The notes beneath the pieces were generated by a model that searched no databases, was not told the DNA's origin, and worked only from the letters and a program-made list of their open reading frames with translations. Of a stretch of DNA of 64,000 bases, positions 25,430-36,900 are shown one piece after another (the stretch's first letter is position 1; the number at the start of each line of letters is the position of its first letter). The stretch is from Onthophagus taurus (Eukaryota; Arthropoda; Insecta; Coleoptera; Scarabaeidae): positions 6,763,001-6,827,000 of the forward strand of contig NC_091972.1 in NCBI RefSeq assembly GCF_036711975.1, written 5' to 3'. The position numbers and the translations under genes were made by a program.

Positions 25430-27000
25430 AACCTATTTCCTTTCATAAACGGACACATAAATTCGAATAGTGACCATTCTCTGCGTATACTTAGTAGATG
25501 TCTTCCACTGGTTTTGCGCGAAGGAAATGGAAAATGCTAATCCAGATCCATCCAATGGCGCCGACTGTCGTAAAATCACCACGTCCTTTACACATTTCCC
25601 ATGCTTAGTTCGTCCACACACACACGTAGTAGCCACGTGGAATGACGACAACCGGCTCACGTTCTCATAGGTAGTTCTTATAGGTGCTCATGTGCACACA
25701 TGGTCGATGGCTCCACCACCGCCATGATCCTTCCGCCATTGGTGCGTACTCGGTTATTTTCAGGTGCCACCCACTGCACGCACACACACTGTACCTTCGT
25801 TCGTTCGTTTTTATAAAAAAAATTAGTAGACGTGGCCCCAACGTCACGTGCAATGACTTTATCAATCTACACACACAACTAACTTCGCGGTAATGGTTTT
25901 TATGGCATTCATAAGCGCATTTTGTGGTTAACTTTATCACTAATCACCATTTAAAAAATCGACGAAGAGAGAAACAATTTTTTATTCCACCTGCTATTAC
26001 AATTATAACTCCTTTTTTACGGTATCAAGCTGATGTCAACTTACTGATAAAGAAGGACACGCTAATTGTTAAGATCTCTCACCTGATTATCGTGGCACTT
26101 TATAAAACGTATACGACCGATTTAAATTTATGGGAGTACTTCGTTTTGGTAACCGGAAATGGTTGGTGGTCGCGAAGACAACACTCAAAGAAGCCCCGCG
26201 ACCATACTAAGACGTAGTAAAGCCAACGGGCCCCAAACCAGTAACCGAACACATTCACACACACACGTGCTCAAGTAGAAGGCAATAATTAATGGTCGCG
26301 GACGGTTTCGGCGCGGTACAGGTGCACCACGTCCTGCTGGACCGTTGTTGTCCGCCCCGTAGATTAATGACGTCCCACGACGGGACCATGTACACTCTTC
26401 TTACCTTTGCGACCGGTGTTATCGGTTGAACTACAGATTACATTACCAAAATTAGTTTAAAGTAAACTACTAAATAGTCAAAAACTATTTTTTTAACAGT
26501 GTAAAAAGTTAAATTTAAATTTTCCTCACATCTAAACTCTTTATTTGTACAAAAACAGGAAAATACGGGGCACCAACGCCTTATCAGGTTAATGAAATTT
26601 ACATTTTATAAGTAGAGAGAGGGTCGGCACCCGGGGAATTAATTCCGAGGACGCTGCCCAGGCGAGGAAAAGTTCTTGGCCCATCTGGCGAGACGCGAGA
26701 ACCCTTTTAAAATTAATTTTTGCGTCTCGCGGGGTTCCCCGGCACCCCGCCACCACCCGGAATTGCTAATGTAATCTTTCGCCGTCGAGAAACGGAGAGT
26801 CGCAAGCGTTTTCCGCGTTTTCACAAGAACCAATGTTGGAGCCCCCCATCGTCATTTGCATAAAGCACTCGTTATGTATGCCGCTCGGGGCGGTTTAATT
26901 GCTTAACTGCGAGTTAAGACGCCACTGATAGTCATACGGAAAGTAATTAAATAAAACCCTACCTCTCTCTCCCGAGAAGGAAACAATTTACGATCCCGGA
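25430..27000. other. GC-richer islands with CA repeats and octamer
   Basis: Islands at about 25,480-25,930, 26,140-26,420 and 26,570-26,990 carry CA-dinucleotide runs (25,614-25,626; 25,780-25,791; 26,250-26,265). A perfect ATTTGCAT octamer lies at 26854-26861, followed by AAAGC. Frames overlap on both strands without domains. Probably regulatory DNA, by inference. Confidence 0.3.
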
Positions 27001-27229
27001 TTCATTCGTTTTAAACCCATCTTAAAATGGAAACTGTGAAAACAAGAAAATTTCGAAATTGAATTTGGATAAGAGAAAATAATTAAGATTACGTAATAAT
27101 TCAAATTTTTTATGGAATCTCACCTAAATAGGCACATCGATGCATAGATTCCCGTCGGATATATAACAATCGTAGATGACCGTAGAAAGGATCGTAGAAG
27201 AGCGAGAGAAGCCGTCTTATAATAATAAT

Positions 27230-27540
27230 AAAAGTGAAATATGAGTGGTCGTGCGTCGTGGGGCCCATGTTAATGGCATCCTCTACATGCACTAATTACT
27301 GCATAAATATGCGCGGCCCTCTCGGTCCTTTGTGGCCCGTCCGGCGGCGGCGGCCCGTTCGCCCACTGCAGCAAAGCTCCGGGGCCCCGGTCCTCCCATT
27401 ACCGGCTCATTGTATACCCTGCCAATAAATAATATTCTTTATATGACGCGCGGTTTCTCTCTGCCTTTTGCGTCGAACCTCCGCCTGAGCTTGTACCCAA
27501 GCCATCGTTGTCGTAGACGTTGTTGGTGATCCTTTTGTCC
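27230..27540. other. GC-rich island, last of the desert
   Basis: A CGGCGGCGG-containing block is preceded by CACTAATTACTGCATAAATATGCG (about 27,290), which packs homeodomain and Caudal-like words together. Two overlapping plus-strand frames of about 65 codons are probably chance. From 27,550 to 28,600 the DNA is AT-rich without features. Confidence 0.35.
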
Positions 27541-28599
27541 TTTTCTAACTTCATCGTTAAATCGCATCTTTCTTTTCTACATTTTACCAGAGACCCTAAA
27601 ATTCTCCATTAAAAAAATATTAAATAGTAAGTTATATTTTTAAATTTGTTGAAATTTAAATCATAATAGCATATTACCCCCCGATAGTGATTTTCTTTTT
27701 TCTTTGTAAGCTAAGGTTGAGATCCATTCCAATAGACTTTGACCTTTTGCCTTTTTTCCTAAAGACCTAAAAGGAACGCTCCGACACCAGATCACCAGGC
27801 ATTCAATTACGTCGAGGATGAAGGAAAAGGAAAGAAGAAAACGAAACGATGAGAAACCTCTAGGTTTTTAATTAACTCCCTACATCTGTTTCTTAATTAT
27901 TGTTTTCTGACCCTCGATGGGGTATCATTTCTTTACCTCTAAACCTGCCGCTTTCCTAATTTTCGTCGATGTTAATTCGTAATAAATCGTCCCATCCATC
28001 TAATCCACCTTCAAGCCATCACAATGATAAAAGTCTCCAAAACAGAACTTTAAATTGAAACTAACCTAAAACTTTGACAGCCGCTTAAGAAAAAGTGAGA
28101 TTATGTACATAAATTGAACGTTTAATAACTTTAATGTGCATTTATATTGAATGAACAAAGAACTGTAACGTGCAGAACGACACTTTAACGTTGAAATGAT
28201 CACCTGCTCCTTCTTCCCCATATACATACATATATGAAATTGAAATTGATAAACATTTACATGTTATATTTTGACAGGGCAACTCGTACATCATCGCGGT
28301 TAACAAGGGGGCCCTATTAAATAACCATTCCCTAAATTACTTCCAGGAGAAGACGTCCAGTCGAGTCGAGTCCGTCATAGGGGCCCCCAATACAACCTGC
28401 CACGGTTGCAAACATTGAAAATGCAAAAAGGCATAAAATATTCCGGCGGTCGTAGCAACGACAGCCCCACAATAAGCGCTCACCTGACAGCAGAATACCC
28501 CTGATTAATTGAATTCCGCTTATGAACATGTATGTTTCCTTTTTGAATTGTTAATTATATGGAAATTACATTCAAAATGCTAATCAAATTTTAATTTAA

Positions 28600-28729
28600 T
28601 ACATTTAGCGCCATCTATTATGGAACGTCCATAATAAAAAGAAATTTAACATAACCCGCCATCTAGGAAATAAGCTAAAAACTTTTCTAAACCTAACCTC
28701 TAAAGATAGAAATTTGATAAACATTTAAA
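28600..28729 (+). promoter_or_regulatory. mRpL9 upstream region
   Basis: A short region before the mRpL9 start contains CGCCATCTATT, CGCCATCTAGG and AACCTAACCTC words of the kind common in insect housekeeping promoters. No TATA box is visible. Promoter assignment rests on position. Confidence 0.35.
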
Positions 28730-29564
28730 ATGTGGAAACATATTAATAAATTGACCCAAAGCCTTAATAAAAGTCGTCTTTTAACACCGGAAGTTTGTTT
28801 GAATCAACAATTAAGAACGACTTTTATTTTAAAGAGAAGAAACGCGCCTTATCTCCATAAAAAAGGGGCAGAACCAAAACGATTAAAACCGAAACATTAC
28901 ATTTACAATCTTGTAGAGCATTTAGACAGTCAAAAACAACCCGATTTAGAAGTAATTTTAACCAGTTATGTTGAAGGATTAGGAGATGTTGGTGAAAAAG
29001 TTTCCGTACGTCCACAATACGGTTACAATAACCTTTTATTACCAGGTTTAGCTATTTATGCAACACCTGAAAATACAAAAAAATATCTAAATACTGATTT
29101 AAAGGATAAAAGAAGTTTTAGTTCACCAACGGTTGAAGGAGTAAGTTTAAATTTTGTGGTTAGAGCTTCTTATGAATTAATTTTTTTAGACAATGACCAT
29201 TTTATCTCGAATGACTCTTTCTGTAATAATGAATAAAGAAATCCCATGGACATTAGAACCATGGCATATAAGAACTTCATTCAGAAAATGTGGTTATGTT
29301 GTTCCAGAGGAGTGTATTACAATGCCATCAAAAACGATAAAAGGACCTAACATGGATATTGAAAATAAATCGTTTTACATTACAATTACTATAAATAACC
29401 AAGAAAAAGTTGATGTAAAATGTAGAATACATCATTGGAGTACTGGGATAATGGAACGTTTACCTCATATTCATGATTTTTGGAAAGTTCCCTCAGAGCC
29501 AATCTTTCCAGAAGATGCAGAAAAAATAAATTCTGTTAACAAAGAGTTAGAAGAAAAAAAATAG
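28730..29564 (+). CDS. mRpL9: Mitochondrial large-subunit ribosomal protein bL9m
   Basis: Two exons, 28730-29140 and 29190-29564, join in phase 0 across a 49-bp intron (GTAAGT...TTTTTTTAG) and encode about 261 residues. The N terminus is basic and poor in acidic residues, fitting a mitochondrial targeting sequence. Residues 72-118 (LEVILTSYVEGLGDVGEKVS followed by VRPQYGYNNLLLPGLAIYATPEN) are the L9 N-terminal domain, matching bacterial 'VILLe.V..LGkkGdvV.Vk.GYaRNfLiPkglAv.aT.eN'. L9 binds 23S-type rRNA near the base of the L1 stalk. The gene converges on FAM50, with only 46 bp between the two stop codons; an AATAAA lies at 29600-29605. Identification is firm for the domain; exact transcript ends are inferred. 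Confidence 0.93.
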
Positions 29565-29599
29565 ATTAAAAAATTCGTTTATTTCAAAATTAAACTAAA

Positions 29600-29605
29600 A
29601 ATAAA
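29600..29605 (+). terminator. Polyadenylation signal of mRpL9
   Basis: AATAAA lies 35 nt after the stop codon and immediately before the convergent FAM50 stop, so mature 3' ends of the two genes probably overlap. Confidence 0.5.
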
Positions 29606-29609
29606 AATG

Positions 29610-29615
29610 TTTATT
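29610..29615 (-). terminator. Polyadenylation signal overlapping the FAM50 stop
   Basis: Read on the minus strand the sequence is CAATAAAC, in which the TAA stop is part of AATAAA. If used, the 3' UTR is only some 15-30 nt. Confidence 0.45.
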
Positions 29616-30716
29616 GTTTTTTATTTTTATCAGAAACAGTATATTTATCATAAACTTTAGTTGGATCGTAAGGTTCCCAACGACTTGCTGGAAAAATGTG
29701 TTTGTTTCTTTCGTACCAACTCCTCATCAATACTTTTCCAGCATGCGACTCCTCTTTCTCAATTGTGGCATCGCTCACTAATCGAATATCATCATGAACA
29801 TCAAACGTAAATAACGGACCGCTTTTACCTCTTGCTTTAGTTACAATAAAATCATAAAAAGTATAATGATGAGGTAAAATTAAATCTTCTTTAACATACA
29901 TCAATTGATCGGCCATAACCGTTTTTAATTCAGAAAATTCTCTTCGTAACAATTCTAATACTTTTTGTAAAAATTGATAAACAGAATTTCCTTTTTTAAC
30001 TCTTACAGTTCTTCTGTGCCCAGAACCATCCCAATAACTAAAAGTAATATCAATTTCTTCTTCTTTTAATTTTTGCTGTTGTTCAGCCCATTCTTGTCTA
30101 AGTTCCTCTCGTAATCTATTTTCCTCTTCCTCTCTTTCACGGTCAGGTAAAAAACTTGTATCAACAGTTGGATCTTTTTTAATCTTCTTAACTTTTACTT
30201 CCTCAGTTACATTCTTTCGCTTCCAAGTCATCTCATCTTCGTCTTCTTCATCATCATTCTTATCTCCTTCCTCATCGTTATCTTCTTCCAAATTAAATGA
30301 TAAAGCTTGTATCTATGAAATTGAACCTACGACATAAGTAAAATAAAAATAATACAATAAAGAAATCTTACTTGTCTTTTCTGTTTATTTTTTTCAGCTT
30401 GTTTCGCTTCCATTTGTCTTTGCCGTTCTCGTTCTTTCTCCGCTTGTTTTTGTGCCAATTTCTTTTCACGCTCCTTAACTATATTTTCTTGTTTCGCTTT
30501 CATTTCATCCAAAGTAACCAAACCGATTGTGGAACTTTTAAGTTGTTGTTCGACGGCATCATAATGTGTTGCGAATTTATTTTCAATATTATTCAACTTA
30601 AGATCTTCCTCAATTTTTTTCTTTCTCAATTCAATGTCTTGTATTTGTTGTTCCCTTTTTTTCATTAATTGCATCGCTCTTCCCGCTTCACTTGCGGCAC
30701 CTTTATAATGAGCCAT
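29611..30716 (-). CDS. FAM50: FAM50/XAP5 family nuclear protein
   Basis: Two exons on the minus strand, 30716-30372 and 30312-29611, join in phase 0 across a 59-bp intron and give 348 residues, close to human FAM50A (339). The start [20 protein letters not shown] is the family signature. A Lys/Glu-rich coiled coil (about 20-115) follows, then an acidic stretch ([19 protein letters not shown]) and a basic patch. The C-terminal XAP5 domain begins near [20 protein letters not shown] and includes [14 protein letters not shown]-like and [13 protein letters not shown] blocks, ending [18 protein letters not shown]50 proteins are nuclear and associate with spliceosomes; human FAM50A mutations cause Armfield X-linked intellectual disability. 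It is head-to-head with the membrane-protein gene at 30,962. The AATAAA overlaps the stop codon. Confidence 0.96.
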
Positions 30717-30961
30717 TTCGATTTATTTAAGTGATAATCACAACTCTTCAAAGCACTTCAAAGTTAATAAAATAAATAACCAAATACGATGTTAAAGTTA
30801 GGTTATGTTAACTGTCAAATTTTGATAACAAAACAAAGATGGTTGATGTGTTTCGGTTATTATGCAACAGATGGCAATAAAAGTATTCGAATTGTCTGAA
30901 ATTTTTTATGATTTTTGAAATGTTAAAATGTTTCATGACAATCTAAAGAAGTTTATTGAAA
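30717..30961. promoter_or_regulatory. Divergent promoter region, FAM50 / membrane-protein gene
   Basis: 245 bp separate the two divergent start codons. It holds GTTAGGTTATGTTAACTG near 30,795 but no TATA box. A shared or back-to-back housekeeping promoter is inferred from the spacing. Confidence 0.45.
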
Positions 30962-31874
30962 ATGTTAACTATAAAATACTTCTTAGTGACGTATTTTTTC
31001 GTTTTAAATCCAGTTTATGGTGGTTTTGAAGATAAGGTGGCTGAATTGGAGAAAAAAAGTCGTCCGATAAGATCATGCGAAGATGAACGACTTGGTGGAG
31101 CACAACACGTTGGGTTTGGAATGTCCATTATAGTGCTATTTTTAGCGATTTTACTTTTTCTAATTTGTCTGGGAATACTAAAAGGATTAATAGGATTGTT
31201 ATTTTTCCCGAAAATCGGAGTGTGTGGAATGAATCTTCTTGTGGATCTTCCAAGACCGATTAAAAAATATCAAGAACCGGAATTAGCTGGTTGTCCGGTT
31301 GTTTATGACGTTGTTGGGTGGCCCATTCACCCACAAACCGGAAAAAGAACAGTTAGACCACTTTCGAAGTATTCATTTTTTGAATACTCATATGATTTAT
31401 TTGATTTTTTTTTGTAAATATTTTTTAGGAATACAGAGTTTTGTATGAATGTAATCTTCTTTATAACGTACCCAGTTATAATAGTAGTTACATTATGCTC
31501 CCATATTTGTTACAAAAGCTATGACGAGGAGGGTACCGATAATAACGTCTACGACAACGTGAATACGGTGGTATTTTCCGAATGTCCAGCGTATCAAGTC
31601 GATAATGTCAAGGAAAAGGTACATATGGGGACATAAATGAACGTCCCAGTTCTATTATATTAATCGATTTTATTGTTTTACTTAAAATAGATTGAATATA
31701 TTAATATATTTTTAAACTCACTTGTTTCTCTCCTGTTTTTGGTTGTTGCAGTGTAAATGCCCTAAAAATTGTGGTGGCCACGATATTTATAGAGATGATG
31801 ATTCTGCTGAAGAACATGATACTAGATATGTTATGGAACAAATGGATGATAGTTCAAATCGGTTAAAGCAATAA
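30962..31874 (+). CDS. Unrecognised secretory-pathway protein with two membrane spans
   Basis: Three exons, 30962-31368, 31429-31618 and 31752-31874, splice in frame (AA|G across intron 1, phase 0 across intron 2) to 239 residues. I chose the ATG at 30962. Residues 1-20 are a signal peptide (MLTIKYFLVTYFFVLNPVYG). A short ectodomain with one Cys follows, then a hydrophobic span at about 52-82 (SIIVLFLAILLFLICLGILK), a segment with FPKIGVCGMNLLVDLPRPIKK and GWPIHPQTGKRTVRP, a second span at about 142-163 (MNVIFFITYPVIIVVTLCSH) and an acidic tail with a CKCPKNCGG cluster. If the signal peptide is cleaved, both ends of the mature protein would face outside and the middle segment would be cytosolic; otherwise the topology differs. 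I do not recognise the family. Splice logic and composition make it a real gene. Confidence 0.72.
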
Positions 31875-31998
31875 AATCTATGAAAATATTGAATCAGGAA
31901 GATAAACAAGTGTATTGAGAGCAAGATAAAGAACTAGTATTGTAATTTATATTATTATTTCTATTGTATTTATTTATATTATTAGATTTTTTATGAAA

Positions 31999-32004
31999 AA
32001 TAAA
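31999..32004 (+). terminator. Polyadenylation signal of the membrane-protein gene
   Basis: AATAAA about 125 nt after the TAA stop, in AT-rich 3' UTR. Confidence 0.5.
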
Positions 32005-32209
32005 CAGATTTTAAAGTGAACATTTAAAGGGGGGCAAATCAACCCAAGAAAGAATGTTGGATCAGGTTAGTTATCTTTTGTAATATCGATTATATCGTAA
32101 AGGAATTTTAGCTAATATATCTGATAGGTTTCCATATTTGCATGTTTTTCATAGTTGTAAAGTCTCACGAACATATTCTACAATTATATCTATTTAAATT
32201 ACAGATTTA

Positions 32210-32580
32210 TATGAATAAGATAAAGAATAGTGAAAAATTTGAATCAAGAAGAATGGGCACCAAGCGGAATTCAGAGCGGGTAAATAATATATTTAGTCTA
32301 AACCAAATCATAGAAAAGAAAGTAGCTACAGGATGAACAACACATCTCTTATTTGTGGATCTCACTAAGGCATATAACAACCGCGCCCCCACAGAGTTGA
32401 TGGTCAAAAGAAGAAATGCAGCCCTGACTGATAAACACGAAGTCACAACATATGGAAGAATAGGAATCCAGATGATCGGAAAACACTGGTGAAGCAAGTT
32501 GGACAAAGAAACTTATACCGAAGTTAACACCGTGGATAACGAGAACATGAGGAGAAGTGAATTACGTCTTTACCCAATTT
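32210..32580 (+). mobile_element. LINE reverse-transcriptase fragment
   Basis: Frames read 'NIFSLNQIIEKKVATG' then a stop and 'THLLFVDLTKAYNN' (about 32,285-32,385), the finger/palm blocks '.IFtLrQiieK' and 'lfvDl.KAyD.v' of insect non-LTR reverse transcriptases. The copy is truncated at both ends and interrupted. It resembles the family whose 3' portions lie at 36.8, 50.8 and 58.7 kb. Confidence 0.75.
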
Positions 32581-32830
32581 TTAAGTGGCCATGGCTGCTA
32601 TAAGCAGTATCTGTTTAAATACAAGAGAGATTATGACGAGATGTGCGTCTATTGGGAGAATAGGGTGGACGACGTGGCACATACTTTTTTTGTGCATATG
32701 AGATGGAGATAGGAGAGAAAGGAGGTAACAGGAAGGAAAAACACTTACACCAGAGAACTGCGTCAATATCATGTTTGAAAAAGAAGAATACTTACGAGCT
32801 TGGAAGGTTGTTGAGATATTACATGTTTTA
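32581..32830 (+). mobile_element. Second LINE fragment, R1-like C-terminal knuckle
   Basis: Decayed coding 'RDYDEMCVYWENRVDDVAHT' followed by 'FFVHMRW' matches the C-terminal 'C.yCg...DdaeHtlf.C.rW' cysteine/histidine motif of R1-type LINEs, with the second Cys lost. It abuts the previous fragment but is probably from another family. Confidence 0.55.
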
Positions 32831-32839
32831 GTGTTTAGA

Positions 32840-33560
32840 TTATGATGCTTTATTCCATGTCTAGGTTGGGCTTGGTTTGGTTTTGTTGGGTAGGGTTAGG
32901 TTTGATTCTGTTAGGTTGAGTTGGGAAGAGTGGTAGAGACAAAGGAGAAAGAGGAAAGGCTGATGAGAATGGATAGCGGTTGAGGAATACATCAGAAAGC
33001 TGATAAGTGCTAAGGAGAGGGAGGAGAAGGCAATAATGGGAAAGCAAGAAAAACCCCGACAAAACAAGAGTTGTGATATTTTGAAGCATAGAAAGTGTAG
33101 ATATATGAGGAAGAGCTCTCATATTTTGAAGTGTGGAGCTAGTTATTTGTTTATTTATTTATTTATACATAGAGTATTTATTTAGAACAACTATTTACAT
33201 AGTGTGTATATTTATTGATTATGGGTTTGTTAGAAAAATAAAGGAAACCCGGAAACAACAAGTGCTGCATCATTGACGAAGGCCTCACGGCCCTCACAGC
33301 GATACCAAGATGCCAGAAACGTGGCGAAGAAGAAGGGTATGAATTCGGGTACCCGAATTACGCTGATAACACTAACTAGAAGGGTATGACTGAGCTAAAC
33401 CTAGCTCACCTTGTTAAAGTTCTTCATTAATGTATCATTTTCTGGGTTATTTTTGAAAAATTTACATATTTTGTGTTGTGAAATATTGTAATCCCCATCT
33501 ATAGTTATCAAAAAGAATTAACTGGATCAATATTTGTTAGCGCCATCTGTACCCGACTAG
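32840..33560. other. Intergenic spacer with G/T-rich and TTTA repeats
   Basis: A GGTT/GTTGGG-rich patch at 32,860-32,930 and TTTATTTATTTATTTA at 33,148-33,164 are low-complexity. No gene is recognised. Confidence 0.4.
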
Positions 33561-33569
33561 TAAAATTAA

Positions 33570-33953
33570 CTTGAAGCGCAATGTATTGTGGGAGTTCAGT
33601 CCGGATTTTTATCGAGATCGACCTTCATCTGTCAAGTGGTGGCGGCGACGACGGCGACGGCGTCCGCTAACAAAAAAAACTCGTTCGCGTTTCCTTATGT
33701 AGTGAGAGACGATTGTCGCGACCACATCTTAATCTTTCACTTTTCCTTACAAAAAAGAAGTTGAAACAGTGTTTGCGAATATACAGTGGTTTTAAAGAAA
33801 CTGGAAGGATAAAAAACGATCAAAGGGGGGTTCGTCGTTAGTTCCTCTCCCCTAAGGTAGTGAAAGGGGTGCGCGCGTGTCGAAAGAGAACGAACGAACG
33901 GCGGCCACGCGGCGGCGACGGCGGCGGCGGCGGTTTTGGGGGCGCAGTCCCAA
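33570..33953 (+). promoter_or_regulatory. PKC promoter and 5' UTR with CGG/CGACGG repeats
   Basis: An initiator-like TCAGTC at 33596-33601 precedes a GC-rich leader with GGCGGCGACGACGGCGACGG (about 33,641) and a purine CGG run directly before the start codon. The composition changes abruptly from the AT-rich upstream DNA. I infer transcription starts here; the exact site is unknown. Confidence 0.4.
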
Positions 33954-36900
33954 ATGTTTACCGGGAACGTTCGCGTGAAAATCTGCGAGGCATCCGGGTT
34001 AAGACCCACGGATCGCCAGAAGAGGCAGTACGTGACTTTTGGAAAACCGGACGAACAGTTGATTGATCCGTACGTGACCGTCGATGTGGACGAGGTGCAT
34101 GTGGACCGTTCAACAACCAAACAGAAAACGTTCGACCCCGTTTGGAATGAATCGTTTGAGCACAGTGTCGAAAATGCAAAACAGATCACCCTCACGGTTT
34201 TTCACAATGCTACAATACCGCCAGATGATTTTGTTGCAAATTGTAGCATCCCTTTTGAGGATTTATTATCGAGGGAACGTGATGAAGGAGATTTTTGGGT
34301 AAAAAAATAAAATTAGGTTAATTTTTTTTTGACGTTTCGAATCATTTTTTTTTGTTAGGGTGCTATGAACTCATTTTTATAGGTTGTATATTGTTGTTGT
34401 TTTATATATGGAAGGGTCGATAAAAAAGGTTACGTAAATGTTTGATGATATGATTTGAAATTGATGGGATTTTAAAATAAAATTGATATAAAAATATTTT
34501 ATTTATATTTTAATAGAAAAATTCGATTTAATTTATTAAAAATAATAAAAGATTGCTTTGTTTATAATAAATCTGTTAAAAAAACATTTTAATTCAATGA
34601 CATACATAGTCCTAGATTCTAGTTTTGATATTTAGGTCATCAAGGTTAAATGTAAAGTACCAACCCAGCCCAATAAATAAGAAATGAGTTTCGTTTTCTT
34701 TAAAGAAATAGTTAGAAAATAAACACGTGAAAACAAAAATCGAAATAACGTTAAACAAACCTTTATTTGTTATTTGTTTTTTGATATGGTGTTATTTTCT
34801 ACTTCCTTTTCCTTAAATTTAATTTTACATACTTCCTTTGCAGTGTCTATTTTAGTGAAAACCGAACCTAAATGATTCACAAAAACGATGCCAATTTTAC
34901 TTTACTGCTCTCATTGAAATACCAAAAGGCAAAACGCTTTTGAAACGTTTCGTCGTTTTGAAATAGTTCCTATCATTAATTATCTACTCGTTTTGACGGC
35001 AAAATGCCCAGTTAAATAACTGTTTACTGGTAAAAATAAAGCTAAAACTATTCAAATGAATTTATTAATAAAGACTAATCTAGGATTATAACAAACGGTT
35101 GTTTTATTATCAAAAAATTATTAAAGTAGGTCGAGCTTAGGCGTTAAGGCGAATCACGTTTTAAACAAGCTTAAATTTTTTTTAATTAAGTTGAAATAAT
35201 AGTTACTTAATTGTGTTATCAACATCATCGATGGAAACTATAAAGGATACATCAAAAGCTTGGATGGCCAAAGAAATGTACCAAAAAACTAATCAATCAA
35301 AAAAATTCAAACCAAGAGCAACTTCGAAAGCCAAGCCAAACAAAGATTATCTAAAAAAAGTTTAAAACTCAACAAAATGAGGGAATTAAACAAGATTTTA
35401 TCAAAAAAAGGAAAACGAAAACCACAACGTTTATTTTAAACCATACAACCCAAAACAGACGTAACAACAATGTAATGTATATGTGAGGAATACTACACCA
35501 GAGATAAATGTACTACAATATTACCAGAGATCTGCAAATTATGCGCGATAAGTCAGCAGGCGTGGTCCTTCAAATGCAAGAAGCGACTAACAATTAATAC
35601 AAGGAAATCGAAATTTTAATGCCTCACAACTTTAGAATACATAAACCTATTAGTACACATGAACCAAGTTAAATAGAGAAGAACTGATTGGGAAACTTTT
35701 ATTGCTGTTCGATGTCAATTTTAACATCGATATCACAACGCTACCGATTATGAAAAACCAAGTGGTTTTGGAAATACCAGGCGGTTTACCAACTGAACTT
35801 ACTTATTGCAATTATTTTTATTCATACCTCTTCGGTACAAACATGACGTTTTGAATCACCTGTTGAAGTAACTCATTGATCTAGTCATGTATACAGGAAT
35901 GAAAATAAAGATGAATTTAATACAGGAACTAGGATACCAAAGGATTCCAAACCACATATGCCAGGGAGAAGGTTCAATTATAAAGTGGAGACAAAGCAAC
36001 CTCTCCTTGCATAAAAAAAAACTCTTATAATGAATGCTCTATCTCGTTTCAAGATGACTATCTTCACGGGAAACAAACATATTTAAAAAAGCATCACAAT
36101 TCACATCCGCTGTAATACAGCGAAAAATTTTTTTTATAAAGTTGATTTCATTTTGACATAAAGATCAATACAGGGCCCAGAATTGAAACTTTTATTTTAC
36201 AATGAGACTTGGTGGCATTACTGGAATTAGTTTTTAACCGAGAACGTTGGTGGGGGAATTTGTTTGTCAAACGTTTTCAGTTGCCAAAGTGTTTCAATGC
36301 GCGTTTGCAAAACCTAGTTTTCACGAGGCCAGTCAATCGTCGCGGAGCTCCGGGCGTCAACGGTACAATATATATTGCTCCTCGAGTTGCTGTGCCATCT
36401 CAGGGATCCATCTTATCGTGGGAGGAAGCTTTTAGGACAGTTGGAAATGTGTCCTGCAAGAGACTAGGACCGTTAGAACCCCTGCAAATCTCGGCGCAAT
36501 CTGACCTTCAGTTTTGCGATCTCCTAGGCACTCTGTCTCAAAACATGCGGCTGTCCTGGGTTTGTCAGATCGAACAAATTTGTCATAATGACCCTTTCAT
36601 CCACACAAAATATCTAAAATAAAAGAATTTTTTAAAAATAGAACGTTTTAAGTGAGAAACAATGATAAATTTACATTCCTCTCCTCAACAATGCGTTCTT
36701 CGGGATTCATCCCTTTTCTGCAGCTTATTATATAGAGTGTTTAAAAAGTGATTCTACTCACCTAATACTCATGGGTTGGTGAATGACGTGAGGAATTAGG
36801 CAAATAAGGCAGCGAGACTATCTGGCTGCCTAAGACATGTAGCAAAGTGCGAGTAACAAGACCTGTGTCCGATGTGTACTCACCTATGCAGCTGAGACTA

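Noticed and set aside
1-28600. Search for known insect microRNAs, tRNAs or a homeobox exon in the desert
   Set aside because: No let-7, miR-10, miR-iab-4, miR-9 or bantam seed-bearing hairpin, no tRNA B-box with stem context and no WFQN-coding exon was seen by eye; an HMM or covariance search would be decisive.
35220-35600. Lysine-rich frame followed by Cys-rich phrase, possible retroelement ORF1
   Set aside because: Zinc-knuckle spacing is incomplete and the frame is broken; family cannot be assigned.
36209-36622. 137-codon frame in PKC intron 1
   Set aside because: Begins without ATG, has no known domain, and sits in mobile debris; could be a fragment of an unknown transposon but cannot be supported.
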